Below are positions 11,732 to 22,100 of a DNA stretch of 64,000 bases, piece by piece; within the stretch, counting starts at the first letter, position 1, and each line of letters opens with the position of its first letter. The DNA comes from Siniperca chuatsi (Eukaryota > Chordata > Actinopteri > Centrarchiformes > Sinipercidae), in assembly GCF_020085105.1 (NCBI RefSeq), contig NC_058051.1, positions 26,400,955 through 26,464,954 of the forward strand. Reading direction: 5' to 3'. The position numbers and the translations under genes were made by a program. Below the pieces are notes generated by a model, which had not been told where the DNA came from, did no database searches, and saw only the letters and a program-made list of their open reading frames with translations.

Positions 11732-12742
11732 TCCTGTTCGGTGTGCATACAATATAAGATTCCTTGTTCTCCTTTTTGAACTCCATGTTGCATTATTTAG
11801 ACTAATGACACAAAGCATACAATTTTGTATAATTCAAATCCAGTCGCAAGATTAAGGGCATTTGGATCATCTGTGTTTACATGCTTTGAAAACAGCAGGG
11901 CAGTAGTTGCAGTATAAAAGTAAAGTGTGATGAATTCACCATATACTGACTGATGTACTTCTGTGCCTCTGTATCCTAATGAAAGACTTTATTTGGCACA
12001 TAAGAACACCAACCAAAAAAGAAAAGATGTGGAAAATGGCAACAAATAAATTAAGACCCTTTTTGTTGCTGCATTTGTCAGCAGCATCTCTGATTGTGCT
12101 TTGGTATTAAATGTCAGAACTACTGCAAGCATCACAGATAAAGCACATTTTCTTTCTAAATCAATAACTGACAGCAGATCAAAGCTTTTAATTTGCTAAT
12201 TACCTGCTGTTTTGAATAAAATCTTGTGTAGTCTAACTGAAACAGAACAAACTAATTTTAAATGTCTTCATAGGCCAGCTGTGGTTATATACAGCCATAC
12301 AGGATACATTTTAGTGAACCTGCCTGGAATCTTCTGTGCAATAGTACAGAAAAACACATTACCAGTTAGATGAATTAGTGGACCTAAAGTTTAACTGCTG
12401 GACAGTTTAACTAATAATTCACTAACGAGTCCATCCTCATTGTATGTGCACTGGAGGTTTCAGGTTTCCAGGTCACACTTGTGTAAGTTGCATATTGTGA
12501 CCACGATAGTTGCGATGTTATTAAATCATGCTCTTATGTACAGCTTTATATTTAAGGTGAGCACAGAAGCTTTCCCCCTTCAGCAGATGAATGTGAAAAC
12601 AGCCTTCTAGCACAAACATCATTCTGCACAGTGAAGCTCAAACATCCAAGGGAAGAAACAATAAGTAAAACACATTTTGGAGTGGAGAGGGGGGCTTTAA
12701 ACTCCACCACGAAGCCAGATTTCAACTGCAAAACAAAACCGC

Positions 12743-13516
12743 TCACTCATGCTGCACCACGCTGTCATTCTGAGAGATGCACAGCAACGATCTGTTCAGG
12801 ATGCCACACTGAGCCAAGGTCATATCCATGTCTGTGAAGGACCTGCGTGGCACATCCATGGTCTCGATGGAAGCGTCTCCGTATTTGGCTCCATACATGA
12901 CCTCTGCTCTGGCTCTCACGGTCAGCAGAGTGTCTGTGGGGTCAAAGTGCTGCTGAAACCTCCTACCACATGGTGCTCGGATAGCTAGGAGCAAGCTGCC
13001 AGTGGCACCAGCTTCTTTGGTCGTAATTGGTCCTGGGTCAGGGGGTTTAGGCCAGACCCTGAGATGCATGTCAGCCCTCTTGTCCACCTCAGAGCTGCTG
13101 GTCTGGGTCACAGCCTTCACCATGGGGAGATCTGGCTCCTCATGCCTATACCTTTGCTGCAGGATAGCATCATCAGACAGGCTGAGCTTGGACATCTGTT
13201 TGTCCAGGCTTCTCCCAGGACTCACCTCTGACTGCCTCCTCTCTATGGATGGAAGAACCTTGTACTTGTTTAAGGACTGTGGTGGAGCAGCAGGGGTGTG
13301 TTGCAGCATCTGCAGAACTTCATCCTGGCTCAGCTGGCTGGCCTGCCACATTATGGGCTGGGACTGGGAGCGGAGGTTTCTGTCCGGCCTGCTGTGCACA
13401 GCAGAGTCTGGAGACACAGGTGGCCTCTGGATGCTGTCTGGGTCACCTGCATACAGGGAGTTGTTTACAGCAGGTCTGCTTCGTCCTTTGGAGGACTTTG
13501 GCCTTGTTAAATGCAT
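12743..13516 (-). CDS. ubxn10: UBX domain-containing protein 10 (UBXN10), single coding exon, 257 aa
   Basis: UBXN10 is a ciliary adaptor that recruits the AAA ATPase p97/VCP and contacts the IFT-B complex during ciliogenesis. The C-terminal UBX fold spans roughly residues 172-250 (LLLAIRAPCGRRFQQHFDPTDTL ... GILNRSLLCISQ). The p97-binding loop, usually FPR, reads DVPRRSF at 221-227, so the phenylalanine is replaced by valine while Pro-Arg is kept. The N-terminal half is basic and low in complexity, with a short conserved-looking helix SQDEVLQMLQ at about 63-72 and KYKVLPSIERR. Length is near the human protein (280). The ATG at 13516 is the first in frame; a possible splice acceptor (CCTTAACAG) sits about 13 nt upstream, so a 5' noncoding exon is likely. 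Human UBXN10 neighbours VWA5B1, as here. A 212-codon open frame on the opposite strand is only its shadow. Confidence 0.93.
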   Translation of the reverse strand: MHLTRPKSSKGRSRPAVNNSLYAGDPDSIQRPPVSPDSAVHSRPDRNLRSQSQPIMWQASQLSQDEVLQMLQHTPAAPPQSLNKYKVLPSIERRQSEVSPGRSLDKQMSKLSLSDDAILQQRYRHEEPDLPMVKAVTQTSSSEVDKRADMHLRVWPKPPDPGPITTKEAGATGSLLLAIRAPCGRRFQQHFDPTDTLLTVRARAEVMYGAKYGDASIETMDVPRRSFTDMDMTLAQCGILNRSLLCISQNDSVVQHE

Positions 13517-13826
13517 CTATAACCAGCTGTTAAGGTTCTTTCTGGCATTACAGTTCAGAATAGTCTGTCAGAGAAGATTCCCAGTTGTTTCTTGGCTTCA
13601 ATCCTTCACAAAAAGAGTAAAGAAAGTCACACCTAAGTAAATATTAGTCTCCACTGCTAAAACTGTTTTAGAAGCAGTTTTACTACCTGGAAGAACAGAT
13701 GCCTACAGTTGAAGCTAAACTACAGGTTAAAACGTTAAAAACGCCGTTTGTGTGCATTACTTTTGAGTCGCTTTCAGTCCAGTTTCCCAGTTTCAGCAGG
13801 AAGTACCTCGCTTAAGCGTCAGCGAG

Positions 13827-13857
13827 GTTGCCATGACAGTCTGGTTGCCTTGACGAC
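13827..13857. promoter_or_regulatory. Tandem RFX/X-box-like sites upstream of ubxn10
   Basis: Two copies start with the X-box half-site GTTGCC: GTTGCCATGACAGT (13827-13840) and GTTGCCTTGACGAC (13844-13857). Each agrees with the palindromic consensus GTTGCCATGGCAAC at 11 of 14 positions. They lie about 310 bp upstream of the ubxn10 start codon, in a locally GC-richer stretch (13800-13890) that could be the promoter. RFX factors control ciliary genes, and UBXN10 is ciliary. Binding is inferred. Confidence 0.5.
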
Positions 13858-14059
13858 GACTTGTGTGTTGGAGGCGGGGAGACCCCTGGTGTTAGAGGTA
13901 CGCAACTGCAGCTAAATTTAGCTAACAAGATTTACCGTTTTCTCACCTTCATGCTACATTTATGAGAATTGCTTATAAACATGATTTTGAATTGAAGTCC
14001 GCCACAGGAAATGACACATTAGTTCTGTTTGGGATCTCAGAGACCCCAGCGGTACAAGC

Positions 14060-14556
14060 AGTGGTGGAAGAAGTCTTTTACTTGAGTATAAGTAGCTAAA
14101 AAGTCATGCATTCAAAGATTTAATCAAGTAAAAGTCTCATTATGCAAAATGGCCCAGTTCAGAATAATATATATTATATTGGATTATAATTATTGATGCA
14201 TTAAGTTGTTCATGTTGCAGTTGGTAAGTGGGCTACGTGTAATTACTTTATGTACTGCTGGGTAGCTTGTGACTCCCCCCCCCTTCGGGATAAATAAAGT
14301 TTTAATTAACCTTAACCATAACCTATAATAATACATCATCAATTATTTCTAGATTATATTTTGTATTAACAATCTGAATCTGCAAAGGAAAATAAAGTTA
14401 TGAAATTAATGTAGTGGAGTCAAAACGATATTTCCCTCTGAAAGGTAGTGGAATAAAAGAAATAAGTAGCAGAAAATGGAAATACATAAAGTACAAACAC
14501 GTCAAACTAGTACTTGAGTAAATGGACTTAGTTGCTTTCCACCACTGTGTAAAACA
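14060..14556. mobile_element. GTGGTGGAA-ended inverted-repeat element
   Basis: It begins AGCAGTGGTGGAAGAAGTC plus TTTTACTTGAGTA and ends TACTTGAGTAAATGGACTTAG then GCTTTCCACCACTG, so the two ends are inverted repeats. The interior shares ATTATGCAAAATGGCCCA and GTAGCAGAAAATGGAAATAC with the copy at 34185-34600. Other copies lie at 49385 and 52273. No coding capacity. Confidence 0.75.
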
Positions 14557-15314
14557 TGTGATTGGTGGTGAAAGTACTTTTTACGCAGCATTAACTCTCC
14601 CAAATCCCCAATAAGTCTATTTGGATTTCTGTTATTGGAGTTTTATAACGTCAAGTAACATCACTATGTAGCATAACGAACTGTATGTTTCTTTGTCTAT
14701 GAATGGCTTTTTGGCAAACTAAATTAACACACATTTGTTCATGCGTAACCAATTTAACATATAAAACATGAAATATTTCCTTACGTGGTGTGATAATGTT
14801 TCTATGGTCGGTTCCATATTTTGACACCAAATGTCCAGTTTGTGGCAAGGGAAGGGTTACCACTTCAATACTTCTCCATTTTGGCTTTTGATGAGGTCAG
14901 AAGAAAAAAGAAGTATTTGAAGGAAAAAAATTGGTTGATTTTGCAAGTATTATTTTTACGCATATAGCAGTGTGGTCTGTGGAAGCCCAAACAAGGAAGA
15001 AGCTAAGTCAATAAAACACATGGATTAATAGTTTGTTCTGGGGACACTTGATTACCAAAGTAGGGTTTAGGGACCACTACACTCACTACCATTAGCATAG
15101 AATCGTAAAAACATGACATAATCAAACGTTAACTTATCTCCTCATCTACTTTAGACAACAGGTAACAAAATGTTTCTCAGATAAAAGACAAGATGTTTCT
15201 CAATTGGATCAATAATCAATTGTCAAATCTAACATAACACAAATTCACAAACATCAAGCAAGTGGAATTTTTTTCATTAAGGTACACTGTTTATAAATTC
15301 TGTTTGAACTTATG

Positions 15315-15437
<123 letters not shown>

Positions 15438-16036
15438 AGTACAGTACATTCTTGTAAAACAACACACCAATTACTTTAAATAAAGAATACCAACAACTCT
15501 GAGTCCACTACTAAAAGCTTTTCTACCATAAGTTACCAAAAACATTACAGATTTTTTTTCCTTCTAAGTAAAAATGTCGTAGTATTTGGTTTGGCCATTG
15601 AACTGCAAATATGTTTCTATGTGTTTGTAGAAATTTAAGGATCCACATTATTCCAGCACTTCTGTCTGTAATGTTAGAGTACGTATCTCCCAGATAAAGT
15701 TAGTACTGTTGACATGTTTAGACTTTTTTGTCACTGAAGAAGTAAGTGGTTTGGAAACTGCTACTCTCCCGGTAAGGCTGCAGTTTGCCATTTGTCTTCT
15801 ATCTGGATTTTTACTAAAGACCATGATAAGTTATGCAGTATCTGGTATCAACCAGTATCAGATCATCTAGTATTAGATGACAGCAATGTCCACTGTGTAA
15901 CAGGAGCATAAATATGTTAATATTTGAATGAAATATGGTATGAGAAAATCAAAAATCTGACCTAATGGCTCTATTACATTATTTCATACAAGCATTTCTC
16001 CGATACATAAAATCATGATTGGTGTCAATTCTAAAT

Positions 16037-16268
16037 AGAGCTGCAACAAACAATTATTTTCATTATCGACTTCGATTATCAAATCGGTGAAAAAACCCAA
16101 AATATTAAATTTACTATATTGTAAGACCATGAAAATTCCTACATTTGAGAACCTGAAACCATCAAATATTTGCTTGAAAAAATGACTTCAATGTTTAATC
16201 GATTCTCAAAATTGTTGCATATTAACTTTCCTTTGATCGACTAATCAACTAATCATTGCAGCTCTAGT
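16037..16268. mobile_element. Short complete TAATCGATTA-type inverted-repeat element
   Basis: Left end AGAGCTGCAACAAACAATTA, then CATTATCGAC. Right end GATCGACTAATCAACTAATC followed by ATTGCAGCTCT. The ends are inverted repeats of about 35 nt. The interior has AAATTTACTATATTGTAAGA, as in the other copies. It is the best-delimited member of this family in the window. Confidence 0.75.
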
Positions 16269-16404
16269 TCTAAATAATGTATACCCAAATAATTCGAATC
16301 AACTTTGTAGCAAGTAGCTAGCTTGACAGCCCTTCAGAAGGGACAAGGTGTAGATATTTAATCATGTAATGTATAAAGTGGCAGATAATAGCACTTGTTG
16401 CTGT

Positions 16405-17266
16405 CTATGGTAAGTCAAGCAGATTATGTTGAGCGTAAAGTTCCTCTGTGATCTGGTACACCTCAGAGATAAGAGGTATAGCTTCCCCTAGCATGGCCAC
16501 GACCTGCTCCGGGGGGCCTACATTCATCACTTCAAGGAAAGCAGGGCGCCCTGGGAGCACGCAGAATGCCATGCCAGCAGCCTTGCGGACCACCCAAGGG
16601 TGGTGCTGTGCTAGAGACTCATTGTAGGCCTCCGCACACATGACCGAGGTCTTGCTGTCCTCGCTGCTGGTGCGGAGGCGCTCCAGGAAGAGCTCCAGCC
16701 ACCTCAGCGCACGGTGGAGCCTCAGTAGAGTGCGGCAGCCTGACTCTGGATGGATGCCTCTCTTGGTCAGGTCCACTAGTTCATTCTCCAGCTCATATTT
16801 TACCATTGACTGGAAGGTGACATACTGAGACCCGTTCTCACCATCCAGGTAGCTGACCAGGATCTTGATCTTGGTGACAGCATCTTTGGAAATGAAGCCA
16901 AAGACACTCCCCAAGCTGTTCAGAAACCTATTAAAGGGGATAGAAACCTATTAAAGGGATAAACAAAACACCTCAATGACACTTTATAGACTGTTACAGC
17001 TGAGTGTAGTATGTACAGTATAATCACGCTGTAAATACACGCAAATTGTACCAGTTCACACAGGAGAGGCTGCATTATTCAAATACACAAGTCCAACACA
17101 TGCCAAAAGTGCCTAAAGCCTAAATCACTTACTTTACAAGACCACGCCACCCAGCGACGTAGTGTTCAAGATATACTTCTTTATTTTCCGACAAACACAA
17201 CTTGAAAGTGTCGAGCACCTCCTGTAAGCAGAATTTCTGGTCTTCTGATGCCACAGAATCAGCCAT
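16405..17266 (-). CDS. cptp: Ceramide-1-phosphate transfer protein (GLTP fold), 2 exons, 218 aa
   Basis: CPTP moves ceramide-1-phosphate between membranes in the cytosol and at the Golgi. Minus-strand exons 17133-17266 and 16405-16927 join (GTAAA|GTAAGT, AATAG|G) to give 657 nt including the stop. The start MADSVASEDQKFCLQEVLDTF aligns with the human N-terminal helix. The head-group recognition residues known from human CPTP are all present with an offset of four: D60 and K64 (FISKDAVTK), R110 and R114 (HPESGCRTLLRLHRAL) and H154 (AQHHPWVVRKA). The C terminus HNLLDLP matches human HSLLDLP. Length is close to human (214). It is divergent from ints11, 1.86 kb away, the same head-to-head pair as in human 1p36.33. 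Nothing looks broken. Confidence 0.96.
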
Positions 17267-17883
17267 GGTTTTCTATACGGAAGTGCTATCGACAAAAACG
17301 GATAGGCAACAAATGAATGAGCAAATGGAACTAACGGCTACTAACAAACTGGAGGTGGCAACAAATGTAAGTACTGAGGTAGACAATCAAAGACCGAACA
17401 CATTACCTCCAAGAAAAAGGAAAATTGAAAGGAAAATTAAGCATTTCTCTTCTTATCCGTGGGACAAGTTACTCCTGCTCTAATCCGCTTGTACTGCGCA
17501 GACTCGAGCCGGAAGACGCCGGAAGTTGCTGGCTTTGCCTTCAAAGTAAAAGCGAGAAAAGGAGCTCAGCGCTTTAGTAAGAATACAGAGCATCGGCTAC
17601 CATGAGAGAAATTTGAGATCCACATTAACTGCAGTCGTTCTTTTTTAGAAATTTAGAAAAATGTATGTCACTGTGATTGGTAGATTTTTTTTAGTATTAG
17701 ACATCAATTTAGGCTGTGTAATGTTTATTTAATTAGTAAATTATATATGATTGCCCTGCTTTTTAAAAACAAATTTTAATGCCATACTGTAATTTGACAT
17801 GAGATTTAAAAACTAGTGTGAAAAATGACATGGGGAAAATTGTGCGGTGCATGTTCTTGTACTGCAAACTTTATTTACTTCAG

Positions 17884-18201
17884 ACTAGGGGTGTTGCGAT
17901 ATACCGGTATTGACGATAATGTGATATTTAAAAATGAAATACTGATATGTTAATAATACACATATGATAATATCCCGTAAATAATTCAGCGCCTCTTATA
18001 TCATTTCCGTTTCTTCTTGCTTTTCCTTAGTAGGTGGCGGTAAAGTAAAGACAAAACAAACATTGAACAAAGTTAAAGATGAATTTGACTGATAGCATTA
18101 TTATAGGCCTATATTTATTAGATATCACGATAATATTGTTATCATGAACTATTTTCGCCACAAAAATCGTGTATTGAAAATTTTATATCGTGACAGTCCT
18201 A
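17884..18201. mobile_element. MITE with GTTGCGATATACCGG-type ends
   Basis: Left end TAGGGGTGTTGCGATATACC. Right end ATTTTATATCGTGACAGTCC followed by TA, an imperfect inverted repeat. Subterminal GACGATAATGTGATATT pairs with ATATCACGATAATATT. It sits in the cptp-ints11 divergent intergenic region. No coding capacity. Confidence 0.7.
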
Positions 18202-18463
18202 CTTCAGACACCAACAAAGCAGGGGCGCAGTCAGGATTTAATAAATATTTAGGCCAAAGTCCCCCCAAGTTCCCCCAATATAACCTTACTGCCCTCAAAA
18301 ATTTTAACCAGACACCAAAAACAACGTTTATACATGTTTTGTGTAGGCTACATTTTTATTTCCCTATATGAAGGTCTAAATGTTGTTTCAAAGCCTTCTT
18401 TACACTATATATATTGAATTATTTATTTAATTATAAGTATAGTCAAATTTAAATATATTGAAT

Positions 18464-18732
18464 AGGGATGCACTGATCCAAATTCTAACCTCAACTAAAC
18501 AGTGCTGTGGCACTAAAAACAGAGCCCGCCGTGACTGAATAAATGTAACTAATACCTAAATGGAAAAATGCAGAATTTTACAATGACAGTGACAAAAAAA
18601 AGAACAGAAAGGAAAATTAAAAAATGTGTAATATGGATTGATCATACCCTGGCTGATACAGTACCTGATCTACTAAATATAGTCAGCGCTGATCCTGATC
18701 CAGCAAATCAGACATTTGCATCCCTAATATTG
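18464..18732. mobile_element. MITE with TAGGGATGCA terminal inverted repeats (hAT-like)
   Basis: ATAGGGATGCACTGATCC at the left end is mirrored by TTTGCATCCCTA at the right end, with subterminal GATC/CAGATC-rich sequence. TAGGGATGCA-type ends are typical of small hAT-derived elements in fish. The 62-codon frame inside has no recognisable product. Confidence 0.75.
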
Positions 18733-19130
18733 ATTCTGAAAATACTGGAATTATAACCCAGCTGTTACTTAGTCAGAGAATCAGCCTGTAAAATACGTAC
18801 TTTATGTAGATGAATGTAGAATGTAAACTTTTCCATCTCTTAACCCCCCAAATTCCAAGAAAAACCAAGGACTTGAACTTAACAAACTTGGTTTGCAAAA
18901 AATAAGTGTTTTATTTTGAATGCGCTGCCCGGAAGTTTTGACGGTTTACTGTGGGTAACTTGACACTGGTAATAAAAACGTCGGTACTCGAAATGCTCCG
19001 CATGTATACAAGTTAGACAATTAACATTTCTTTGTAAATAAGGGGTTATTCATCGGAAGCAGCCCGGCCACCTGGGTCACCTTTGTGTCATTCATCTATC
19101 TTCAAAAAGAGGCTGTCCTGATGAGAAAAC

Positions 19131-22100
19131 ATGCCTGAAATAAAAGTAACACCACTGGGTGAGTTACAGTGGCTAGCTAGCATCTGCAATGCTAGTTCCG
19201 TCAACAATAAATGTGTATGTAACTTTGAAGTTATCTATTCGCTAAATGTCTGGCTCTCATTGAATAGCAATAAGGTGTGTATTTTCTGTTATGATAGTCG
19301 AAAACAGCTTGTAAGTTTCACCCTTTACTGTTAGTAGCTGTTGTTAGCTGGAGAAGCTAACTTAGTGGACTTACAGTGTGTTTTTATGCGTCCTCGCCAC
19401 TTCACTGTTCCCTCTCCAAGGTGCTGGACAGGATGTCGGCCGCAGCTGCATCCTTGTCTCTATTGGAGGCAAAAACATAATGCTCGACTGTGGGATGCAC
19501 ATGGGATACAATGATGATGTAAGTAAAGTACCTTATAGCTTAGAAAAAAAACAACAACCGTGTAAGATAACAGTGTGACAATGTTTTTTTCTTTGGTTTC
19601 ATTCTGGCTTTAACAACCTACACATAACACACTTACACAAAAGCAGAAGACACTAATTCAGTCCAACATGGGCGCTGGAAACTAAAGGTGCAAAGGTCTT
19701 ATGCATACAATTGAAGCATGACACAGGATAAACACATTAAAAGTGAAACTTATTTTCATCATGGTCCTGGCTTGCCCCAAATCGTGATAACAACAAAGAC
19801 TGCTGTGTCTCAGCTGCATTACAGACTTAAATGAAAGTTGTACCATGCAGATTTAATGGCATTAGTCGTTATATAAGCCACTTCATTCACCCATCTCACC
19901 TCTTAACATTTTATTAAATAAAACTGTTTTTAAACGCCTGCAATTTCATCATTGGGTGGTTGATGTAATACAGGAGTGTTGTTGGTCAGCCAGACTGAAT
20001 ATCTTTGGGTTTTGGACGATTGGTTGGCCAAAACAGGACATTTTAAGATGTCACCTTGGACTGTGGGAAGGTGTGATGTTTCATCATTTTAAGACTAAAC
20101 GGATAATCGAGACAATATTTGGCAGATTAATCGATGATAGTTGCAGTATCAATCAATTTCAACCTGTAATCCCTCTTCCCTAGTCTTTAATTGCATCTCC
20201 AGTGACTTTAGCTAAGTACCTGCAACAGTCTTGTTAGAAAAAGGAGTTTTATTTTGAAAGCATTGAAAAAACCTGTTTTTAAAAACTTCAAACCGTGACT
20301 CTCAAATGTTTTGGATCTCGTGAAGAAGATAATTTACAGCATAATCCTAATTGAATGCAACTCTATATTGTCATTGCAGAGACGTTTCCCAGACTTTACT
20401 TATATAACCCAGAATGGGCGTCTGACAGACTTTTTGGACTGCGTGATCATCAGGTTTGTTGTCCTAATATTTACAGTATATAGTGCCATTTCTCTCTCAT
20501 TGATATGTATAAAATAAATAAAATAAACAAGTATTCTTAGATGGCTACACCCGTTCCTTCCTCAGCCATTTCCACTTGGACCACTGTGGCGCTCTGCCCT
20601 TCATGAGTGAGATGGTGGGCTACGATGGGCCCATCTACATGACCCATCCCACCAAGGCTATCTGTCCAATTTTGCTGGAAGACTTCCGGAAGATTACCGT
20701 CGACAAAAAGGGAGAAACCAACTTCTTCACCTCGCAGATGATCAAGGACTGCATGAAGAAAGTGGTACCTTTGAACCTCCACCAAACTGTCCAGGTGCAG
20801 TGCCGATATTATTTTTGATGTGCCCAGATATCCATCTATTAATCATTTCTGCACCAGCTGCTCGTCTCTTTTGATGGCAAATCAAGCTGTTTTTTTGTTG
20901 TGCTGCTGGCAGGTGGATGATGAGCTGGAGATCAAGGCGTACTATGCAGGCCATGTCCTGGGAGCTGCCATGGTGCACATCAAAGTGGGATCAGAGTCTG
21001 TGGTCTACACTGTGAGTGTAAACAAGTCTGCGATGTATCAGAGTCAGTGAATTTGACGGCCAAGATCTTAGAATAATGTATTTTTCATTTTTAGGGAGAC
21101 TATAACATGACACCTGACAGGCATTTAGGGTAAGTGGTATTTATTGCATTTAATGATTGTATGCTGGAGTCTATGCCTACAACATACTACACAGTCTCTT
21201 CATCCTTGTGTTGTACATCTGCAGTGCTGCATGGATCGATAAGTGCCGTCCAGACATCCTCATCTCAGAGTCTACATATGCCACCACCATCCGTGACTCA
21301 AAGAGATGCAGAGAGAGGGACTTTCTGAAGAAAGTGCATGAATCCATAGAAAGAGGAGGAAAGGTAATTCTGTATTTTGTGGTGGAGGTTTTTGTTTTCT
21401 TTCCTTTTCATATTGCATCATGGAGAGAAAATTCAGATTTTGCAAATTCAGTGCAATTTTTCTTTGTTTTCTTATTATCTTTTCAGGTTCTCATTCCAGT
21501 TTTTGCCCTTGGAAGAGCACAAGAACTCTGCATCCTGCTGGAAACATTTTGGTAGGGTTGTTCTTCAATTTTGAAAACAAACAGAGGCAAATTTCAAATA
21601 AGCTTTTTTATATTTTCAGTAATGGTTTGTGAATGTAAATAAGTCTCTGTCAAAGCTAGAAATAAGAGAGCAAAGACAGTGATGTTTGGAGATAATCACT
21701 GTTCCCTGGCTGAGTGATATCAAATTAAGGCCATTTTTCTGGTTCATAATTGTTGGCGTTCCAATCAAATATGATCATGTATATTAATAATAATAATAAT
21801 GTGGTGTAATTGCACATGATTACAAATTGTCTGGACTAAAAAATAGCTCCCTAAAATGGTTGTATTAATTTAATGAAGCTTGATAGAATAATGGTGGTGT
21901 GTGAACTTTTTCATATTAATTGGCGGCTCATTGGGCAGACAGTCTAATTACCTCCTCTCACCAACCAGGGAGAGAATGAACCTAAAGGCCCCAATCTACT
22001 TCTCCACTGGGCTGACGGAGAAAGCTAATCATTATTACAAGCTTTTCATAACATGGACCAACCAGAAGATTCGAAAAACCTTTGTACAGAGAAACATGTT

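Larger units (their letters stand above)
10629..12742. other. ddx19 3' UTR and convergent intergenic region to ubxn10
   Basis: ddx19 (+) and ubxn10 (-) are tail to tail. A ddx19 polyadenylation signal AATAAA lies at 11181-11186. On the minus strand, AATAAA-type signals occur near 11990 (plus-strand TTTATT), a candidate end for the ubxn10 transcript. Apart from the small MITE at 11585-11731 I see no gene or large repeat. Confidence 0.6.

Noticed and set aside
13002-13640. 212-codon plus-strand open frame
   Set aside because: It is antisense to ubxn10, whose UBX domain is clear on the other strand; the translation has no domain.
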